44,751 nt of DNA from an uncultured Mollicutes bacterium (GTDB lineage: Bacteria > Bacillota_I > Bacilli_A > RF39 > UBA660): assembly GCA_947652375.1 (NCBI GenBank), contig CANTCS010000010.1, positions 1-44,751 of the forward strand, in the 5' to 3' direction. The translations under genes and the position numbers were made by a program. Below are positions 25,100 to 33,327 of this stretch, piece by piece. Positions within the stretch are counted from its first letter, which is position 1; each line of letters starts with the position of its first letter. The notes beneath the pieces are model-generated. The model ran no database searches. It saw only the letters and a program-made list of their open reading frames with translations, and was not told the DNA's origin.

Positions 25100-25744
25100 A
25101 TGAAAAATAAAAAGGCGTGGTATAAAAAAGTAAGTAATTGGTTATTTATTTTCGGTTGTATTATATTAGGTACTATTATATCAATTAATTTATATATAAT
25201 GATTCAGTCTAAAATTAATCCAAGTAAAGTTCCTAGTGTTTTTGGATATAAACCTTTTATTGTGTTATCTGGTTCGATGGAAACGGAGATTTATAAAGGT
25301 GATTTGGTAATTACTAAAATAGTAAATCCTAAAAATTTAAAAAAGAATGATGTAATTGCTTTTAGAGATTCGGCTAAAACAGTAACTACTCATAGAATAA
25401 TTGATATTGTTTTAGAAGATGGTGAAAAATACTTTATTACTAAAGGTGATAATAACTTTTCTCAAGATCAAAATCTTGTTGAGTTTAGTGATGTAGAGGG
25501 ACTTTATTTATTTAGAATTCCAGGAATTGGAAGTATAATGAGTAATTTAGCTAAACCAACTACAATAATAATTGTATTATTAATTATAACTATATTATTT
25601 GTTATAGGATTTATGATTTCTACTAAAAAACAAAGAGAAAATGAAAGAAAAGAATTTTTAGAATTTAAAAAATTAAAAGAACAATTGGAAAAAGAAGTAG
25701 AAGCAAAAGTAACTGTTAAGAAAAAGAAAACTCCTAAAAATTAA
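25100..25744 (+). CDS. SipW-like (ER-type) signal peptidase I
   Basis: A membrane peptidase of 214 residues. A membrane helix (about 13-37) is followed by the catalytic box SGSME with Ser59 and by TTHRI with His98. The Ser-His pair in place of Ser-Lys marks the archaeal/ER type (SipW, also called ER-type SPase I). FITKGDNNFSQD is the box-D-like region. A second membrane helix (about 155-177) and a charged Lys/Glu tail end the protein. The ATG at 25100 follows GAGAGGTG; the earlier in-frame ATG at 25079 lies before that site. It heads the locus and stands immediately before the TasA-like subunit, as SipW does for TasA. It probably cleaves the secreted subunits encoded downstream. Confidence 0.9.
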   Translation: MKNKKAWYKKVSNWLFIFGCIILGTIISINLYIMIQSKINPSKVPSVFGYKPFIVLSGSMETEIYKGDLVITKIVNPKNLKKNDVIAFRDSAKTVTTHRIIDIVLEDGEKYFITKGDNNFSQDQNLVEFSDVEGLYLFRIPGIGSIMSNLAKPTTIIIVLLIITILFVIGFMISTKKQRENERKEFLEFKKLKEQLEKEVEAKVTVKKKKTPKN

Positions 25745-25750
25745 TTTAGG

Positions 25751-25794
25751 TAAGCCCTTTTTAAGGTTTACATAGATAGAAAGTTAAACTTTCT
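25751..25794 (+). promoter_or_regulatory. paired hairpin and palindrome before the TasA-like gene
   Basis: TAAGCC (25751-25756) can pair with GGTTTA (25765-25770). Immediately after, AGAAAGTT and AACTTTCT (25778-25794) form a palindrome with a one-base centre. A related pair, palindrome first and hairpin second, follows the gene at 26613-26650. A role as attenuator or mRNA stabiliser is inferred. Confidence 0.45.
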
Positions 25795-25823
25795 GATTAA
25801 AAATATTGAAGGGAGGTGAAACA

Positions 25824-26585
25824 ATGAAGAAAAGAACAATGACATTATTTGCATTATTAGCTTTAGTTACTATCACAAGTTATGCTGTAAGTGGAACTTA
25901 TGCTAAATATACTTACAATTTTGATACAAGTGACAGTGCAAGAGTTGCTAAATGGGGCGTTAATAAAAGTATAAGTATCGATCTATTTAACGAGTCTTAC
26001 ATAGCTGAAGATGCTGATGCAAATCAAACTGATGTAGCTTCTGAAAATGGAACAGATAAAGTAGTTGCTCCAGGAACAGAAGGGTTTTATGCATTTGAAT
26101 TAGATTTAACTAATTCTGGTGTACCAGAAACTAACTATATTATTAAGTTTACTAATATCACAGCTGATAAAACAGTAGGAACTGATACTATCAAGGCAAC
26201 TCAAGATAATATCAAAAAAGATGGTAAAGCAAAAATGACATACTATCTAAAACAAATTACTACAACACTTGATGCTGATGCAACATTTGCTGATATTGGA
26301 TTTACTAAAGCAGATGGAAATCCTGCAGATGGTGTTGAATCTACTGATGATATTAATGAATTAGTTACATTTATTCAAAATAAATATAACAATAATGTTT
26401 ATGCTGCTAATGCAGTTGATGACAGTAAATGGGTTATTGGTTGGAAATGGGATTTCAATGAAGGAGATGCTGAAGATTTAACTGATACTGAATTAGGTAA
26501 TGCAACAGATTTAGCAACAGTTGTTTTAAGCCTAAATGTAACTATTGAACAAACTGAGAAAAAAGCTACTTTAAAGAGAAGCTAA
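25824..26585 (+). CDS. TasA/camelysin-like secreted fibre subunit (probable major subunit)
   Basis: A secreted protein of 253 residues. A SipW-type signal peptide (MKKRTMTLFALLALVTITSY) leads to GTYAKYTYNF. The mature protein starts with SDSARVAKWGV, followed by a beta-rich body in which PGTEGFYAFELDLTNSG and WKWDFNEGD recall TasA/camelysin. No cysteine is visible and there is no sortase signal. Compared with its neighbours it uses more C-ending codons (ATC, TAC, AAC), a sign of high expression, and it has the strong GGGAGGTGA before the ATG at 25824. It lies between a SipW-like peptidase and a large adhesin. I infer that it is the main fibre protein. The start at 25806 (TTG) would precede the ribosome binding site and is rejected. 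Confidence 0.78.
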   Translation: MKKRTMTLFALLALVTITSYAVSGTYAKYTYNFDTSDSARVAKWGVNKSISIDLFNESYIAEDADANQTDVASENGTDKVVAPGTEGFYAFELDLTNSGVPETNYIIKFTNITADKTVGTDTIKATQDNIKKDGKAKMTYYLKQITTTLDADATFADIGFTKADGNPADGVESTDDINELVTFIQNKYNNNVYAANAVDDSKWVIGWKWDFNEGDAEDLTDTELGNATDLATVVLSLNVTIEQTEKKATLKRS

Positions 26586-26602
26586 TTAGATAGTTAATCT
26601 AT

Positions 26603-26650
26603 TGGAAGTTAATTTAACTTCCAAATAAGCCTATGTAAATCATAGGTTTA
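26603..26650 (+). promoter_or_regulatory. palindrome and hairpin between TasA-like and adhesin genes
   Basis: Two 11-base arms, TTGGAAGTTAA and TTAACTTCCAA, meet around one T in the first part of the interval. TAAGCCTATG (26626-26635) pairs with CATAGGTTTA (26641-26650) around TAAAT. The second is followed by only a short T stretch, so it may stop part of the transcripts or protect the upstream message. Confidence 0.5.
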
Positions 26651-26689
26651 TTTGAAAATTGAATTTATAAGAAAGAGGGAGGTAGTAAC

Positions 26690-29548
26690 TTGAAGAAACT
26701 TAATAAAGTTTTTGAAAAGCATCGTAATTTAATTACTTATATAATTATTTTGCTAATAGTTATATTAACACTTATTACGAGTTGTAGTTTAACATCTACC
26801 TCTTTCGGTAGAATAGGAAATGAATTTGGTAATGAGGGCGATTTTTCAATAAAAAATGATAAAGATTATAGAACTATTAGAAATTATCAATTAAGATTTG
26901 AAAAAAGTCGCATAAAAATATCACAAAGTGATGCTAAATATAAGCTTAGATTTATTGAAGAAAAAATTAGTCCTAAAAAATTTACTTGTACAACTAGTGA
27001 TGCATCGGTCGCAACTTGTTATGTTGTAAATGATCATGTTGTCATTAATCCTAAAAAACAAGGAACAGTAAATATTTTATTAGAGACAAAAATTAATCAT
27101 ACTATATATCAAGCAACAGCTAAAATTGTGATTGGGGATCCTACTAAGTTCATCAAATTATCAAATAGTAGTGGAATAATTAATTTAAGTGAAACTAATA
27201 CGTTGTTAGTAGGTTATAAATTATTTGGTTTAAGTGGAGATGTTTTAGCAATTTCTTCAAATGAAAAAATAGCAAAAGTTTATGTAAAAAATGGTTATTT
27301 AAAGATCATTGCTTATCGAACTGGTAAAGCTCAAATAAAAGTTTCAATTACTAATAATGGAATAACTTATAATGCATATTATAATCTTACTGTTATAAAA
27401 AGTGGAAAAAAGAAAAGTAGTGATAACTATTTAAAAGATATAAAAATAAGTGTTGGTAAATTAGAACCTGAATTTAATAAGTATAATAATTATTATTTTG
27501 TTAAAGTTAGTTCGAATACAGATAAAATCACACTTAAAGGAATTCCAAATAATAAAAATGCAACTATTTTGTATAATGGAAAAAAAGTATCGTCATTAAA
27601 AGATTTGCCATTAAAATATGGAGATAATACAGTAGTTATAAAAGTTATTGCTGAAGATGGTACAGTTAGAGATTATATTGTTAATATTTATAGAGAACCT
27701 TTAAAAGATAGTAATAGCTATTTAAAAGACATTGTTGTAACAGCAAATAATAAACAATTAGAGCTAATACCAAAGTTTGATAAAGATAAAAATAGTTATA
27801 AAGTGGTAGTTAGTCATGATACTTTAAATGCAACAATTAAAGGTATACCTAGTAGTAATAAAGCAATATTAACTTATAATGGAAAAAAAGTTTCATCCTT
27901 AAAAGATCTTCCATTGAAGTATGGAGATAATGCAGTAGTTATAAAAGTCACTTCAGAAGATGGTACGTCTAAGGATTATGTAGTTAATATTTTTAGAGAA
28001 TATGAATATGAAATAAAATTTGATAATGATGCTTACTCATTTGCATTATATACAGAAAATTTAGATTGTGCTATTCCTTATAAAGTTTATAAGAATGGAG
28101 TTTTATGGGTTGACTATGATTTAGATTTAATAAAAGCGGAACTTAGTAAAGCATTAAGTGATATGACAGAAATAGAGTTGCCTGAGAAAGGTGTAATAAT
28201 TCTAAAGCCAGATATTACAAAAATGCTTACTAATTCTAAAACAGGGCAATTAACATTAAATTATAAAAATGCAAAAACTGAGACAACTATAACTTTTAAA
28301 AGAGAAGAAGCTAAATTGAGTTCATTAAATGATAGTGTTAAATTATATGTCTCTAAAAATTCTTTGGGCGAAATTACAGGCAAAACAGATGTATTATTAA
28401 ATACTAATATTTTCCTTGGAGAGGTTACGAAAGAAATATCTAATGATAAAAAAGAAGTAAAGATTTGTTCAAAAAAATATAGTGATACTTGTGTCATTAT
28501 TAAAACTGATAGTTCACAAGTAGAGTTAGATTACACAAATAGTGAGGTTGGGCCTTCTTTCTTACCAATTACTGTTATTGGAAATGATGAGGGGAAAGCT
28601 ACTCTTAAAGTTACTGGAATAATTAATGGTAAAGAATTTGAAAATTTAGATGTAACTGTTGAATTAATTCGTAAATATATCGTAACAATAAGTGCTAATT
28701 CTGGTGAATTTGAATTTGGAGATACAGAAATTATAAACAAAATAACTAAAGATGAAGTAATTGATTTAACTGATTTTGGAGAACCTTATAAAATAGATCT
28801 AAATGATGAATGTTTAATGTATAAGTTTATTGGATATAGTGATTCAAAAGATGGAACAGTAATATATAATTTAAATGATAAAAAAATTATAAGTAATTTA
28901 AGTGATGATTTAAATCTATATGCTATATATGAAACTAAGAGTACAAATGTTTCAAATAATCCCATAAAAAGAACTATTTGGTTAGTTGCTGATGGAAGTG
29001 ATGGTGATTTACCTATTTTCCATAATGAAAAATATTTTAAACTTCATAAAGAAGATAAAGTAATTTATCCAGGAGCGACAGGATATTATACAATGAATTT
29101 TTCAAATGATAGTTCTAATACAGTTGTTATTAAGGGGTTAAAATTAGTTGAGGATACAATATGTATTGAGAAAAACGGCTGTTTAAATATGGGATATATT
29201 ATTAAATATAGTCCTCCGGAAATTAATAAAGGAACAATTTATTATTATGGTAATTCAAATAATTATAAGATTTTAAATAAAGATGTAGATCCTAGAAGTG
29301 TAAATTATAAAGGAAAACAAATTAATTTTATAGATTATCAAGGTGAAATTACATTGAAGGCAAATGAGAAAGTTTCTATTCCTATATTATGGAAATGGGT
29401 TGAAATAGATGAAGATTCTGATAAATTAGATACTTTAATTGGTAATGTTGCTTATGATAGTCAATTTGATGAAACACTTAATGATAAATATAAATTATCA
29501 GTGGGTTTAGATTTAGAAATATATAATGATAAGTGTAAAAAAGGGTAG
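26690..29548 (+). CDS. large surface adhesin with Ig-like, cadherin-like and terminal TasA-like domains
   Basis: A surface protein of 952 residues. A membrane anchor or signal (about 13-33) is followed by a Big_2-like Ig region (about 60-230), two cadherin-like beta-sandwich repeats (about 245-335 and 340-433; the string VSSLKDLPLKYGDN occurs in both), a further beta domain, and a region resembling the InlB B-repeat type (about 660-750, ending NLYAIYETK). From about 790 to the end is a TasA-like domain: PGATGYYTMNF and ILWKWVEID match the camelysin-like subunit at 25824-26585. The start is a TTG at 26690, six bases after AGGGAGGT. No LPxTG is present. I infer a tip or anchor adhesin that joins the fibre through its terminal domain. 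Confidence 0.8.
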   Translation: MKKLNKVFEKHRNLITYIIILLIVILTLITSCSLTSTSFGRIGNEFGNEGDFSIKNDKDYRTIRNYQLRFEKSRIKISQSDAKYKLRFIEEKISPKKFTCTTSDASVATCYVVNDHVVINPKKQGTVNILLETKINHTIYQATAKIVIGDPTKFIKLSNSSGIINLSETNTLLVGYKLFGLSGDVLAISSNEKIAKVYVKNGYLKIIAYRTGKAQIKVSITNNGITYNAYYNLTVIKSGKKKSSDNYLKDIKISVGKLEPEFNKYNNYYFVKVSSNTDKITLKGIPNNKNATILYNGKKVSSLKDLPLKYGDNTVVIKVIAEDGTVRDYIVNIYREPLKDSNSYLKDIVVTANNKQLELIPKFDKDKNSYKVVVSHDTLNATIKGIPSSNKAILTYNGKKVSSLKDLPLKYGDNAVVIKVTSEDGTSKDYVVNIFREYEYEIKFDNDAYSFALYTENLDCAIPYKVYKNGVLWVDYDLDLIKAELSKALSDMTEIELPEKGVIILKPDITKMLTNSKTGQLTLNYKNAKTETTITFKREEAKLSSLNDSVKLYVSKNSLGEITGKTDVLLNTNIFLGEVTKEISNDKKEVKICSKKYSDTCVIIKTDSSQVELDYTNSEVGPSFLPITVIGNDEGKATLKVTGIINGKEFENLDVTVELIRKYIVTISANSGEFEFGDTEIINKITKDEVIDLTDFGEPYKIDLNDECLMYKFIGYSDSKDGTVIYNLNDKKIISNLSDDLNLYAIYETKSTNVSNNPIKRTIWLVADGSDGDLPIFHNEKYFKLHKEDKVIYPGATGYYTMNFSNDSSNTVVIKGLKLVEDTICIEKNGCLNMGYIIKYSPPEINKGTIYYYGNSNNYKILNKDVDPRSVNYKGKQINFIDYQGEITLKANEKVSIPILWKWVEIDEDSDKLDTLIGNVAYDSQFDETLNDKYKLSVGLDLEIYNDKCKKG

Positions 29549-29552
29549 AGTT

Positions 29553-30203
29553 ATGAAAACAAAAAGAATGAAAAAAGTTATTTCTAAAGTAAGTTCGGTG
29601 ATAATAATAATTTTGTTAGTATTAAGTTTGTATAGTTTCATTAGTTTAAGAGTTTTGAAAAAAGATCTTGTATCGTTTTTTGGATATTCAATGTTAGAAG
29701 TTGTTTCGGGTTCCATGGAGCCGACTATTAGTGTAGGAGACTTAATAATAATTAATACTAGGGATAAAAATTATCAAAGTGATGATATAGTTACATTTTA
29801 TGATGAAGAAAATAGCTTTGTGACGCATCGAATTATAAAAGTTAATAAGAAAGGTGTTGTTACTAGGGGGGATGCAAATAATTCTAATGATGGTGAAATT
29901 GATTCTTTAAATATAGTTGGTAAATATGTTTTAAGAATCAAAGGATTAGGTTTAATAATTGCATTTTTAAAAAAACCAATCATTATTTTAATCGTCTTTG
30001 TAATTAGTAGTTTAGTTTGTTATATAAGTAATGATTATAAAGGTGAGGAATTAGAATTAAAAAAACGTGAAAAAAAACAATTTGAAGAGTATTTAGAAGA
30101 TAAAGAAAAATTTATTTCTAAGACTAAACAAAATATTAAAAGAAGAATAAATAGAAAGAATAAAAAGAACTTAAAGGCAAAGAAGGGTAAGAATAAAAGG
30201 TGA
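29553..30203 (+). CDS. second SipW-like (ER-type) signal peptidase I
   Basis: A membrane peptidase of 216 residues. It has an N-terminal membrane helix (about 12-32), the catalytic SGSMEPT with Ser54, FVTHRI with His92 (Ser-His type), TRGDANNSNDGE as the later conserved box, a second membrane helix, and a strongly basic Lys/Arg-rich cytoplasmic tail. I chose the ATG at 29553, four bases after the adhesin stop and just past AAGGGTAGAG; the ATG at 29526 would overlap the adhesin gene by 23 bases. It is clearly a paralogue of the first SipW but divergent. Its neighbours suggest it handles the large adhesin or the minor subunit that follows. Confidence 0.88.
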   Translation: MKTKRMKKVISKVSSVIIIILLVLSLYSFISLRVLKKDLVSFFGYSMLEVVSGSMEPTISVGDLIIINTRDKNYQSDDIVTFYDEENSFVTHRIIKVNKKGVVTRGDANNSNDGEIDSLNIVGKYVLRIKGLGLIIAFLKKPIIILIVFVISSLVCYISNDYKGEELELKKREKKQFEEYLEDKEKFISKTKQNIKRRINRKNKKNLKAKKGKNKR

Positions 30204-30229
30204 AAAATAATAAGAAATAGGTGAAGTAT

Positions 30230-30853
30230 GTGAAAAGTCTATTACGTAAAAAAAGAGTTAGAATTAATTTATATAAATGGTTAGGGATGTATATAGGTGT
30301 TATAGCACTTTTCACATCAGTAGTAACTTACTCAAAATATATTACGGAAATAAGTAGTAGTGATAATGCAAGAGTAGCTAATTTTAATATTAACATTAAT
30401 TATGATGATGGAAAAAATTGTAAAGCTGGCTCTTCAGAAGCTACTTGTTTAGTGGGCAAATATCGTCCTACTAGTGATATTTCTTATTATTTTACTGTTG
30501 ATACTACAAAACTTGAAGTTAGAACTTTCTTTGTATTAACAATGAATGTTCATCCAAATTTTAGGATAGTAGGACTTGAAAAATTGAAAGATGGAACAAC
30601 TGATGAATATGAAAAAGTTAATTTAGTAAATAATCAAGTAAAAAAAATAGTTAATACAAATAGAGGCAATGAAACTAAATATAAGTTGATAGTTAGATAT
30701 AATGGGGGGAAAATTGTTCGTGATGAGGATGATAATCCATTATATTATGATGAGACTTTAGCGCCAGATGAAGAATTGCCTACAAAAATTGTATCAGTTG
30801 ATTATTCAGCTTTGCAAATTACTGCAAGTGATGAGAAGGAGGTAACAGAATAA
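30230..30853 (+). CDS. TasA-like minor fibre subunit
   Basis: A secreted protein of 207 residues. A basic start (LLRKKRVRINLYKW) leads to a hydrophobic segment, then SKYITEISSSDNARVANFNI. This matches the start of the probable major subunit (AKYTYNFDTSDSARVAKWGV) in place and motif, so both belong to one SipW-dependent cargo class. The rest is beta-rich, with two cysteines in NCKAGSSEATCLVG. I chose the GTG at 30230, which follows AGGTGA by six bases; the in-frame GTG at 30221 lies inside that site. The stop overlaps the next start by one base (TAATG). I infer a minor subunit or an initiator of the fibre. Confidence 0.72.
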   Translation: MKSLLRKKRVRINLYKWLGMYIGVIALFTSVVTYSKYITEISSSDNARVANFNININYDDGKNCKAGSSEATCLVGKYRPTSDISYYFTVDTTKLEVRTFFVLTMNVHPNFRIVGLEKLKDGTTDEYEKVNLVNNQVKKIVNTNRGNETKYKLIVRYNGGKIVRDEDDNPLYYDETLAPDEELPTKIVSVDYSALQITASDEKEVTE

Positions 30854-32505
30854 TGAAAAATAAATATATTAAAACATTTATTTATACTTTTATTTTTGTT
30901 ATGAGTATCAGTTTTGCTACTTTTCCTTCTTCTTATACTAAATTTAATGAGATGAAAACAGAAGTTTTAAAATATTCTTCAGAAATTGTAGCTTTAAATA
31001 AAACAGAGGATGATTCATTACAAGTTATCGGGTATAATGATGATTATACTTTAGCAACTGTAAAATTAGTATTGGAACGTAATAGTTCTAATTATTTAGA
31101 CGGGGTAGAAAAAGATATTTATTTACTTGAACTACCAGATGGATGCACTACAGATAATTCAGAACTAGAATTTATTGATGAAGATATGAAAGAGATATTT
31201 TTAACATGTGATTTAACTAATAAAAATATTGTAAAAGATGAAATTGATGGAAAGAAAAACTTAGTTTTAAATGTGGAAGTAAATCAACAAATTAATGATG
31301 ATTCAATGGCTTTTAGATTTAAAGAATATAAATTAGATGAAGAGATAAACCTTCCTAGTGTTAAAGAAGTAGAGGAAAACGTTAATCAAATAGATAATAA
31401 AAAATTAGAATTTTTTCAAAAGAAAATTACAGAAATTATATTAGCTAAAGATAAATATAAAAATTATCAAGAAGAAATAACTAATTATATTAAGAGTGCT
31501 GATCTTTCTAATAATAACTTTGAACTAGCAGGAATAGTTGTTAGTTATCAAGAAGAAACAGATGAATTTTTTTATCAAATAGATGAGAATTTTTTAGGAT
31601 ATGCTAGAACTTATTTTGTTAATTTAAATAATGTAGAAAAAAATACAATGATTTTTTCTAGTGAAGATAGTAGTTCTTTAGAAAAAGCTTTTGAATATTA
31701 CTTAGATGAATATTTTGCAGAGAATAATGATAATTGTTTACTATTAAATTATATGAAGTTAAATAATGGTATAAGTTCTGTTATTCTTGATAACAATAAT
31801 ATTTTAGGAGTAACTAGAATAGATAATGATACTATTAAAATAAATGATGAAATTATGAATTATGTGTCTGAGTTAAATAAAGGGAACAAGATTTACTTAG
31901 CTAATGGTAATGTATTTCAAACTGAAACAATGTTTAACGCTTTAATTGATAATAATGCTGATTTTTCTATAACTTTAAAAGAAAATATAAAAGTAAAAAC
32001 AGATTTATATAATAAGTTAAATGAAGAATATAATATGTTAGGGAACGAAAGGGATTATTTTTTAATAAAAGATAATAATGAATTTAATTTATTTGAGGTT
32101 ATTGTTTATGAGAATTATAAACAAATAAACTATAGTAAGATTAATGTAGATGAAAATGCAAATAACTTATTAATAAAAATTAATTTTGCAATTGATAATA
32201 AGCCAGCTAATGATAATTATCAAAAAATTATAGAAATTATGGAAGAGGAATTTAATGCTACTTATATTGTAGACACAGTTAATGAGTCTTCTGAGAATAA
32301 TAATATAGTTGTGTCTTTTGAATTAGAAAAAAGACTTAGTAGTATTCAAACTTCTAGAGAAATTAATTCTAATAATATTCTAGATGTTGTAGAAAGTGCT
32401 AATGGTGATGGAATAGATTATAATATTTTGGAAGCTAAAGAAGAAAACGTGGTTGAAGATGAGCAAGTTATTGATAATGGAATAGAAGAATGTAATAATT
32501 CTTAA
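30853..32505 (+). CDS. secreted protein of unknown function in the fibre operon
   Basis: I do not recognise this 550-residue protein. It starts with a signal peptide-like segment (KTFIYTFIFVMSISFATF), then SSYTKFNEM, resembling the start of the neighbouring SipW cargo. The mature part is very acidic and Asn-rich, with alternating strands and helices and almost no cysteine. It is translationally coupled to the minor subunit (TAATG), with AAGGAGG ten bases before the ATG. The last 60 residues are Glu/Asn-rich. No enzymatic motif is visible. I infer a fibre-associated or chaperone-like surface protein, from context only. Confidence 0.6.
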   Translation: MKNKYIKTFIYTFIFVMSISFATFPSSYTKFNEMKTEVLKYSSEIVALNKTEDDSLQVIGYNDDYTLATVKLVLERNSSNYLDGVEKDIYLLELPDGCTTDNSELEFIDEDMKEIFLTCDLTNKNIVKDEIDGKKNLVLNVEVNQQINDDSMAFRFKEYKLDEEINLPSVKEVEENVNQIDNKKLEFFQKKITEIILAKDKYKNYQEEITNYIKSADLSNNNFELAGIVVSYQEETDEFFYQIDENFLGYARTYFVNLNNVEKNTMIFSSEDSSSLEKAFEYYLDEYFAENNDNCLLLNYMKLNNGISSVILDNNNILGVTRIDNDTIKINDEIMNYVSELNKGNKIYLANGNVFQTETMFNALIDNNADFSITLKENIKVKTDLYNKLNEEYNMLGNERDYFLIKDNNEFNLFEVIVYENYKQINYSKINVDENANNLLIKINFAIDNKPANDNYQKIIEIMEEEFNATYIVDTVNESSENNNIVVSFELEKRLSSIQTSREINSNNILDVVESANGDGIDYNILEAKEENVVEDEQVIDNGIEECNNS

Positions 32506-32550
32506 ATGTGAAAAATAAATTTTAAATTTGTTATTTTTAAGCATCCTCTT

Positions 32551-32577
32551 TTATTGCATAATTGCAATAATTATAAT
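32551..32577 (+). promoter_or_regulatory. palindrome overlapping the signal peptidase promoter
   Basis: TTATTGC and GCAATAA form seven-base arms around ATAATT (32551-32570), immediately followed by a TATAAT (32572-32577). The palindrome fills the spacer and -35 region, as a repressor site would. Confidence 0.5.
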
Positions 32578-32611
32578 ATAATTAATTTATAAGAATTAAG
32601 AGGAGTAAAAA

Positions 32612-33145
32612 ATGGACTGGTTAAGTATTAGAGAATTTTTATTTGATACTATTAAGTATTTTATAACAGTGGTTTTAATTTTATTTACTATTGTATATGT
32701 GGTATCAATAACGCAAGTTGTTGGAAGTTCGATGTATCCAACTTTAAAAGATGGGGAAATTTTAATATTAAATAAGTTAAATTATAGATTTAGAAATGTA
32801 AAAAGAGGAGATATTATATCTTTAAAATATGCAGATACAAAATATTTAATAAAAAGAGTGGTAGGTTTACCAGGTGATAAGATTGAAATAAATAATAATA
32901 CATTACTTATTAATGGAAAAGCTTATGAAGAGAAGTATTTAGATAAAGATATGAAATATGAAAATTTTACTTTAAAGGATATCGGTTTTGAGAAAATACC
33001 TAAAGATATGTATTTAGTTTTAGGAGATAATAGAGAGAATTCTTTGGATAGTAGAAAGATAGGTTTAATAAAGAAAAGTGATATAAATGGGAAAATTTCA
33101 TTAAGATTTTGGCCACTTAATAAAGTGAAAATATTTAGTAATTGA
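32612..33145 (+). CDS. lepB: signal peptidase I (Gram-positive Ser-Lys type)
   Basis: A membrane-bound signal peptidase I of 177 residues. One N-terminal membrane helix (about 15-35) is followed by box B GSSMYPT with Ser40, box D YLIKRVVGLPGD with the catalytic Lys81, and box E LGDNRENSLDSR. This is the SipS/LepB type with a Ser-Lys pair, distinct from the two SipW-like enzymes upstream. The ATG follows AAGAGGAG. It has its own promoter with a palindromic operator candidate and its own terminator. It may process general secretory proteins as well as the repeat protein downstream. Confidence 0.94.
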   Translation: MDWLSIREFLFDTIKYFITVVLILFTIVYVVSITQVVGSSMYPTLKDGEILILNKLNYRFRNVKRGDIISLKYADTKYLIKRVVGLPGDKIEINNNTLLINGKAYEEKYLDKDMKYENFTLKDIGFEKIPKDMYLVLGDNRENSLDSRKIGLIKKSDINGKISLRFWPLNKVKIFSN

Positions 33146-33169
33146 AATAGTAATAGTACTATTTTTTTT
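33145..33169 (+). terminator. intrinsic terminator of lepB
   Basis: A perfect eight-pair stem AAATAGTA/TACTATTT with loop ATAG is followed by T residues. Confidence 0.8.
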
Positions 33170-33171
33170 GT

Positions 33172-33255
33172 TTATAAGTATAATTTGGTTAAGGAGATTA
33201 TAAATATAATTGTAGCAAAAAAAATAAAGTAAAGTTATAAGTAAATTTATAAGTA
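33172..33255 (+). repeat. three copies of TTATAAGTA upstream of a surface protein promoter
   Basis: TTATAAGTA occurs at 33172-33180, 33235-33243 and 33247-33255. The last two start 12 bases apart and end just before the -35 of the next gene, as tandem activator sites do. Confidence 0.4.
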
Positions 33256-33260
33256 CATAC

Positions 33261-33288
33261 TTGCGTTTTATTTTTTTAATGTTATAAT
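33261..33288 (+). promoter_or_regulatory. promoter of the repeat surface protein gene
   Basis: TTGCGT (33261-33266), a 16-base spacer and TATAAT (33283-33288) with an extended TG (TGTTATAAT). It is among the best promoters in the window. Confidence 0.6.
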
Positions 33289-33327
33289 TGTATAAGAAGA
33301 TAATAGTAAAAGATAGGGAGTATAATT

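Noticed and set aside
30853..32505. Assigning the 550-residue protein to the TasA-like class
   Set aside because: Only the start (SSYTKF) is reminiscent; the ARVA motif and the WKW segment are absent.
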